DNA of 64,000 nucleotides, from NCBI RefSeq assembly GCF_050947335.1, contig NC_134989.1, forward strand, positions 5,635,501-5,699,500, given 5' to 3'. Below are positions 60,703 to 64,000 of the stretch, in pieces; the stretch's first letter is position 1, and each line of letters opens with the position of its first letter. The notes below the pieces were generated by a model that did not search any database, had not been told where the DNA came from, and worked only from the letters and a program-made list of their open reading frames with translations. The translations under genes were made by a program, and so were the position numbers. This stretch comes from Megachile rotundata (taxonomy: Eukaryota > Arthropoda > Insecta > Hymenoptera > Megachilidae).

Positions 60703-63700
60703 ATGACTTCTGGAATTGTACGGATTGATTCTCTTAATAAAGAGAATTATGATACTTGGAATATGCAAATGCAGGCTTTGCTAATAAAGAACGATGCCTG
60801 GATTTATGTGAGCGGTGAATTCAAGAAACCGATCGTCGTTGCCGCAGACATCGTTTCTGAAAATGCTGCGAAAGAATGGACAAAAAACGACAGCAAAGCA
60901 AAATCGGACATTATTTTGTCGATAAGCCCGTCGGAATTAAAGCAAATTAAAAATTGCGAAACATCTCGTGAAGTGTGGTTGAAACTGGAAGAGATTTATC
61001 AATCTAAAGGACCAGCACGAAAAGCCACATTATTAAAGAAGCTGATGTTGCAAAGAATGGATGAAAACGAAGATGTTCGTGAACATATTCGGAAATTCTT
61101 TGATACCATCGATAAACTGAGCGAGATGGAAGTTCATATAAATGAAGATTTATTAACAATCATGCTCTTGTATAGTTTGCCAATAACTTTTGAAAATTTT
61201 CGTTGTGCTATTGAGTCTCGTGACGAATTGCCATCACCGGAAACTCTGCGCATCAAAATTATTGAAGAAAGTGACGCTCGGAAAAACGACGCACGAAGCA
61301 ATGTTCAAGGCGCAATGGTTGTAAATAAAAGTTTTCGGAAATGGAATCAGAAGAAGAAAGCAACGGAAAAGAAAGACGTGAGTGTTAAGGAAAATTGCAA
61401 ATATCAGTGTCATCGGTGTCGTAAGTACGGTCATAAAGCCGCGGATTGTAGGAAATTTAAAGACGATCGCGGATCAAATGCAAATAAAGCTGAAGATGTC
61501 GGATTATGTACGTTTCTCGAATGTACTGATAAACATGAAGTGTTGCGAGTAGACAGTTCGAGTAATGCCGGTAATTGGTGTATAGATAGTGGCGCAAGTT
61601 CACATCTATGTAACAACTTGAATGAATTCACGAACATCGAATATTCGAGTCTCGGAAAATTAAATCTCGCGAACAGTACGTCGACCAAAATAACGGGAAG
61701 AGGAACGGTTTCTTTCTCGACAAAAGCTTATAATAATGAGAAGAACATTCGGTTGGATGATGCGTTATACGTACCGGATCTTCGAACAAACTTGTTATCA
61801 GTCGCGAAAATTACGGATAAGGGTTTTAAGGTTACATTTACTAAAACTAAAGCCGTGGTGACAGACAGTAACGGAAGTACGAAATTAGTAGCAAATCGTA
61901 TCGGCGGATTATATTATGTGCGTGGAAATTCACACGGCGAGTGTAATGCTATTTCGCAAAATACATCGTCAAACGCGTCGAGTACGTTAATGTCGTGGCA
62001 TCGTCGTCTTGGACATGTAAATTGTAAAGATCTTATCCAAGCGGTACGCGGAAAAATGATACAAGGAATTGATTTACCGGAACGTGATTCGGAATTGGAG
62101 TGCGACATTTGTATTCGTGGAAAAATGACACGAACGCCTTTTCCGAAGAAATCAACGCGGGAAACAGATTTACTGGAGATCATTCATTCCGATGTTTGTG
62201 GTCCGATGAAGACTATTTCGAATGGGAAAGCTAAATATTTTGTAACTTTCATCGACGATCATTCGAGATGGACTGAGGTACGTTTTCTCAAATCAAAAGA
62301 TGAAGTCTTTGAAGCTTTTAAGGAATTTAAGCAACTCGTCGAGAATTTGAAAGGTAAAAAAATTAAATATTTACAATCCGATAATGGCGGAGAATATATG
62401 AGTCGCGAATTTAATAATTATTTGAGGGAACACGGAATTTCAAAAAGATTATCTGTTGCAAGAAATCCGGAACAAAATGGTGTTGCTGAGAGGAAGAACC
62501 AGACTTTATTGGAAACTGCAAGGTGTCTTCTGTTGCAGGCAGGTCTTTCTTCATCATTTTGGGCTGAGGCAGTTAATACAGCGAATTATATTAGGAATCG
62601 TTGTCCAACTAGAAGTTTAGTAAACAAAACGCCGTACGAAGCTTGGACACATCGGAAACCAGACGTGGGAAACATGAAGGATTTTGGATGTAAAGTATTT
62701 CTTTTAAATCGAGAATCTAACAGAGATAAGTTTCAGTCGCGTTGCAAGGAAGGTATTTTTGTCGGCTATTCTGATAATTCCAAAGGATACAGGACTTGGT
62801 TGCCGAAGGATCGAAAAGTTGAAATTGCGCGTGACGTTAAATTTCTGGAAAATAAAGGAACTCGATTTGTAGATCATGAAAAAGTAACGTTCGACGAAGA
62901 AGACGAAGCGGAAAAAGAAGAAATGCCTCACGGAATTGACATTGAGCTGAAGCCATCAATTGGCGTTGAAAATAATGATTTTTCGGGTAATGAATTTGAC
63001 GATTTTCAGGAAGATTTGCCAGATGAGCAAAACGTCGAAGAGGAACGACCAGACGAAACGCCTAGAGTAGGTCGTGGAAGATCACGTGGAAGACCGAGAC
63101 TACTTCGTACTGGTTTGAGGGGAAGACCACGGAAATTATTTCAAATGCCAAGCGAACTTGCAGGTAATGTTGAGGAGAATTACGCATTTGTATCGGAAAT
63201 TACCATGAAGCAAGCGATGTCCAGTCCAGAAGTGAATGAATGGATAAGAGCTATGGCAACCGAGGTAAAGTCAATTATTAAAAATGATACGTGGGAAGTG
63301 GTTTCTCGACCGAAAAATTGTGACGTTATCGGGAGTAGAATGGTTTTACGAAATAAATGTCGACCGGATGGAACTATTGAGAAAAGGAAGGCGCGTCTTG
63401 TCGCTCAGGGATTCTCACAACGTCCGGGAATTCATTTTAATCAGACATTTGCTTCTGTAGCTAGATTAAGTTCTATTCGTCTTTTAATTGCTATAGCAGC
63501 GCGTTATGGAATGACTATTGAACAGCTTGATGTCACAACAGCATATTTGAATGGTGTACTGGATGAAGAAATATTTATGTCATCGCCTAAAATGTTAAAT
63601 GAAGCGTTGGAATCACTTATTGAGTCAGAAGGTAAAAATAGTGAAATTAAAATTAAGGCACAACGCATGTTAAAGGAATTATCGTCTGGGGACAAAGTTT

Positions 63701-64000
63701 GTCGTCTCAAGAAATCTCTATACGGCCTACGACAGGCTGGAAAGTGCTGGTACAACCGATTGGACAAAGCTCTGAAGAAATATGGAATGTCAAATTGTCA
63801 CAGCGATCCCTGTGTATACCATGCAGGTCAAGGGGAAGACTTATTGCTGATGACGGTATATGTTGATGATATTTTGATAATTTCCAGAAATGTTAAGGCG
63901 ATATCGGCAATGAAGAGGAATCTTTTACAAGAGTTCGAAGTGAAGGACCTTGGTAGTGTTGGCTACTGTTTAGGTATCGAATTTGCTCGTCGGGAAAACA
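60703..64000 (+). CDS. Ty1-copia Gag-Pol polyprotein, 5' part
   Basis: Open frame of 1099 codons without a stop to the window edge, checked codon by codon. Order of domains: Gag (UBN2 type, residues 1-230); a CCHC knuckle CHRCRKYGHKAADC at 236-249; protease with DSGASSH (Asp295); integrase with an HHCC-type start (His433, then CDICIRGK) and catalytic Asp497, Asp560, Glu596 (DD35E); GAG-like and acidic linker with basic GRGRSRGRPR; then reverse transcriptase with LDVTTAYLNG, LKKSLYGLRQAGKCWYNRL and YVDD at 1053-1056. Integrase before reverse transcriptase fixes it as Ty1-copia. The start ATG is about 95 bases past the primer site. The RNase H and 3' LTR lie outside. Looks intact so far. Confidence 0.93.
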   Translation, partial: MTSGIVRIDSLNKENYDTWNMQMQALLIKNDAWIYVSGEFKKPIVVAADIVSENAAKEWTKNDSKAKSDIILSISPSELKQIKNCETSREVWLKLEEIYQSKGPARKATLLKKLMLQRMDENEDVREHIRKFFDTIDKLSEMEVHINEDLLTIMLLYSLPITFENFRCAIESRDELPSPETLRIKIIEESDARKNDARSNVQGAMVVNKSFRKWNQKKKATEKKDVSVKENCKYQCHRCRKYGHKAADCRKFKDDRGSNANKAEDVGLCTFLECTDKHEVLRVDSSSNAGNWCIDSGASSHLCNNLNEFTNIEYSSLGKLNLANSTSTKITGRGTVSFSTKAYNNEKNIRLDDALYVPDLRTNLLSVAKITDKGFKVTFTKTKAVVTDSNGSTKLVANRIGGLYYVRGNSHGECNAISQNTSSNASSTLMSWHRRLGHVNCKDLIQAVRGKMIQGIDLPERDSELECDICIRGKMTRTPFPKKSTRETDLLEIIHSDVCGPMKTISNGKAKYFVTFIDDHSRWTEVRFLKSKDEVFEAFKEFKQLVENLKGKKIKYLQSDNGGEYMSREFNNYLREHGISKRLSVARNPEQNGVAERKNQTLLETARCLLLQAGLSSSFWAEAVNTANYIRNRCPTRSLVNKTPYEAWTHRKPDVGNMKDFGCKVFLLNRESNRDKFQSRCKEGIFVGYSDNSKGYRTWLPKDRKVEIARDVKFLENKGTRFVDHEKVTFDEEDEAEKEEMPHGIDIELKPSIGVENNDFSGNEFDDFQEDLPDEQNVEEERPDETPRVGRGRSRGRPRLLRTGLRGRPRKLFQMPSELAGNVEENYAFVSEITMKQAMSSPEVNEWIRAMATEVKSIIKNDTWEVVSRPKNCDVIGSRMVLRNKCRPDGTIEKRKARLVAQGFSQRPGIHFNQTFASVARLSSIRLLIAIAARYGMTIEQLDVTTAYLNGVLDEEIFMSSPKMLNEALESLIESEGKNSEIKIKAQRMLKELSSGDKVCRLKKSLYGLRQAGKCWYNRLDKALKKYGMSNCHSDPCVYHAGQGEDLLLMTVYVDDILIISRNVKAISAMKRNLLQEFEVKDLGSVGYCLGIEFARREN

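Noticed and set aside
1..64000. CRISPR arrays, operons and bacterial-style signals
   Set aside because: Introns, odorant receptors and insect transposons show a eukaryotic genome; no array of regularly spaced identical repeats was seen.

Overview
The window looks like nuclear DNA of an insect, most likely an aculeate hymenopteran (bee, ant or wasp). It is AT-rich, has short GT-AG introns, carries a tandem array of insect odorant receptor (OR, 7tm_6) genes and is littered with BEL/Pao, Ty1-copia, mariner, LINE and MITE insertions. The OR proteins and their nine-exon structure fit the hymenopteran 9-exon OR clade; that placement is inference from protein character, since no alignment was run.

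Layout. (1) 1-5011, + strand: the 3' half of an SV2-like major facilitator transporter gene, five exons ending at a clear stop. Its introns hold TTAA-flanked MITEs, a degenerate minisatellite and a tandem repeat full of short palindromes. (2) 5012-7309: AT-rich spacer with no gene recognised. (3) 7310-9040: a low-copy block found again, in part, at 24371-25170 and 58590-59927. (4) 9078-52375, all on the - strand: eight OR genes or gene remains, called OR-1 to OR-8 here in order of coordinate. OR-2 and OR-3 are fully open (406 aa each). OR-7 and OR-8 are open from a downstream Met (393 aa each). OR-1 and OR-5 share a frameshift and a stop in exon 1, and OR-5 has also lost exons 4-5. OR-4 is a three-exon stub. 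OR-6 is open in every exon, but exon 6 is split by a complete BEL/Pao element (29425-36736) whose two 741-bp LTRs look identical. (5) 52428-58500: a solo LTR, a BEL integrase relic, spacer, one MITE and a deleted mariner. (6) About 59930-64000: the 5' LTR and open Gag-Pol frame of a Ty1-copia element running off the window.

Each OR has the same exon plan (180 or 141, 120, 115, 262, 123, 91, 146, 133, 51 nt), so exon ends could be set by comparing paralogues. The array grew by duplication: 12660-14460 is almost the same as 27290-29080, and 21540-24366 matches 43930-47390. Later insertions sit in one copy only, which gives a relative order of events, including a mariner inside a solo LTR and a LINE inside another solo LTR. 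A repeated upstream element lies at nearly fixed distances from the start of each OR gene. No CRISPR, rRNA or tRNA gene was seen. The closest thing to an undescribed system is the OR-linked upstream element and the palindromic tandem repeat; both are observations, not demonstrated functions.
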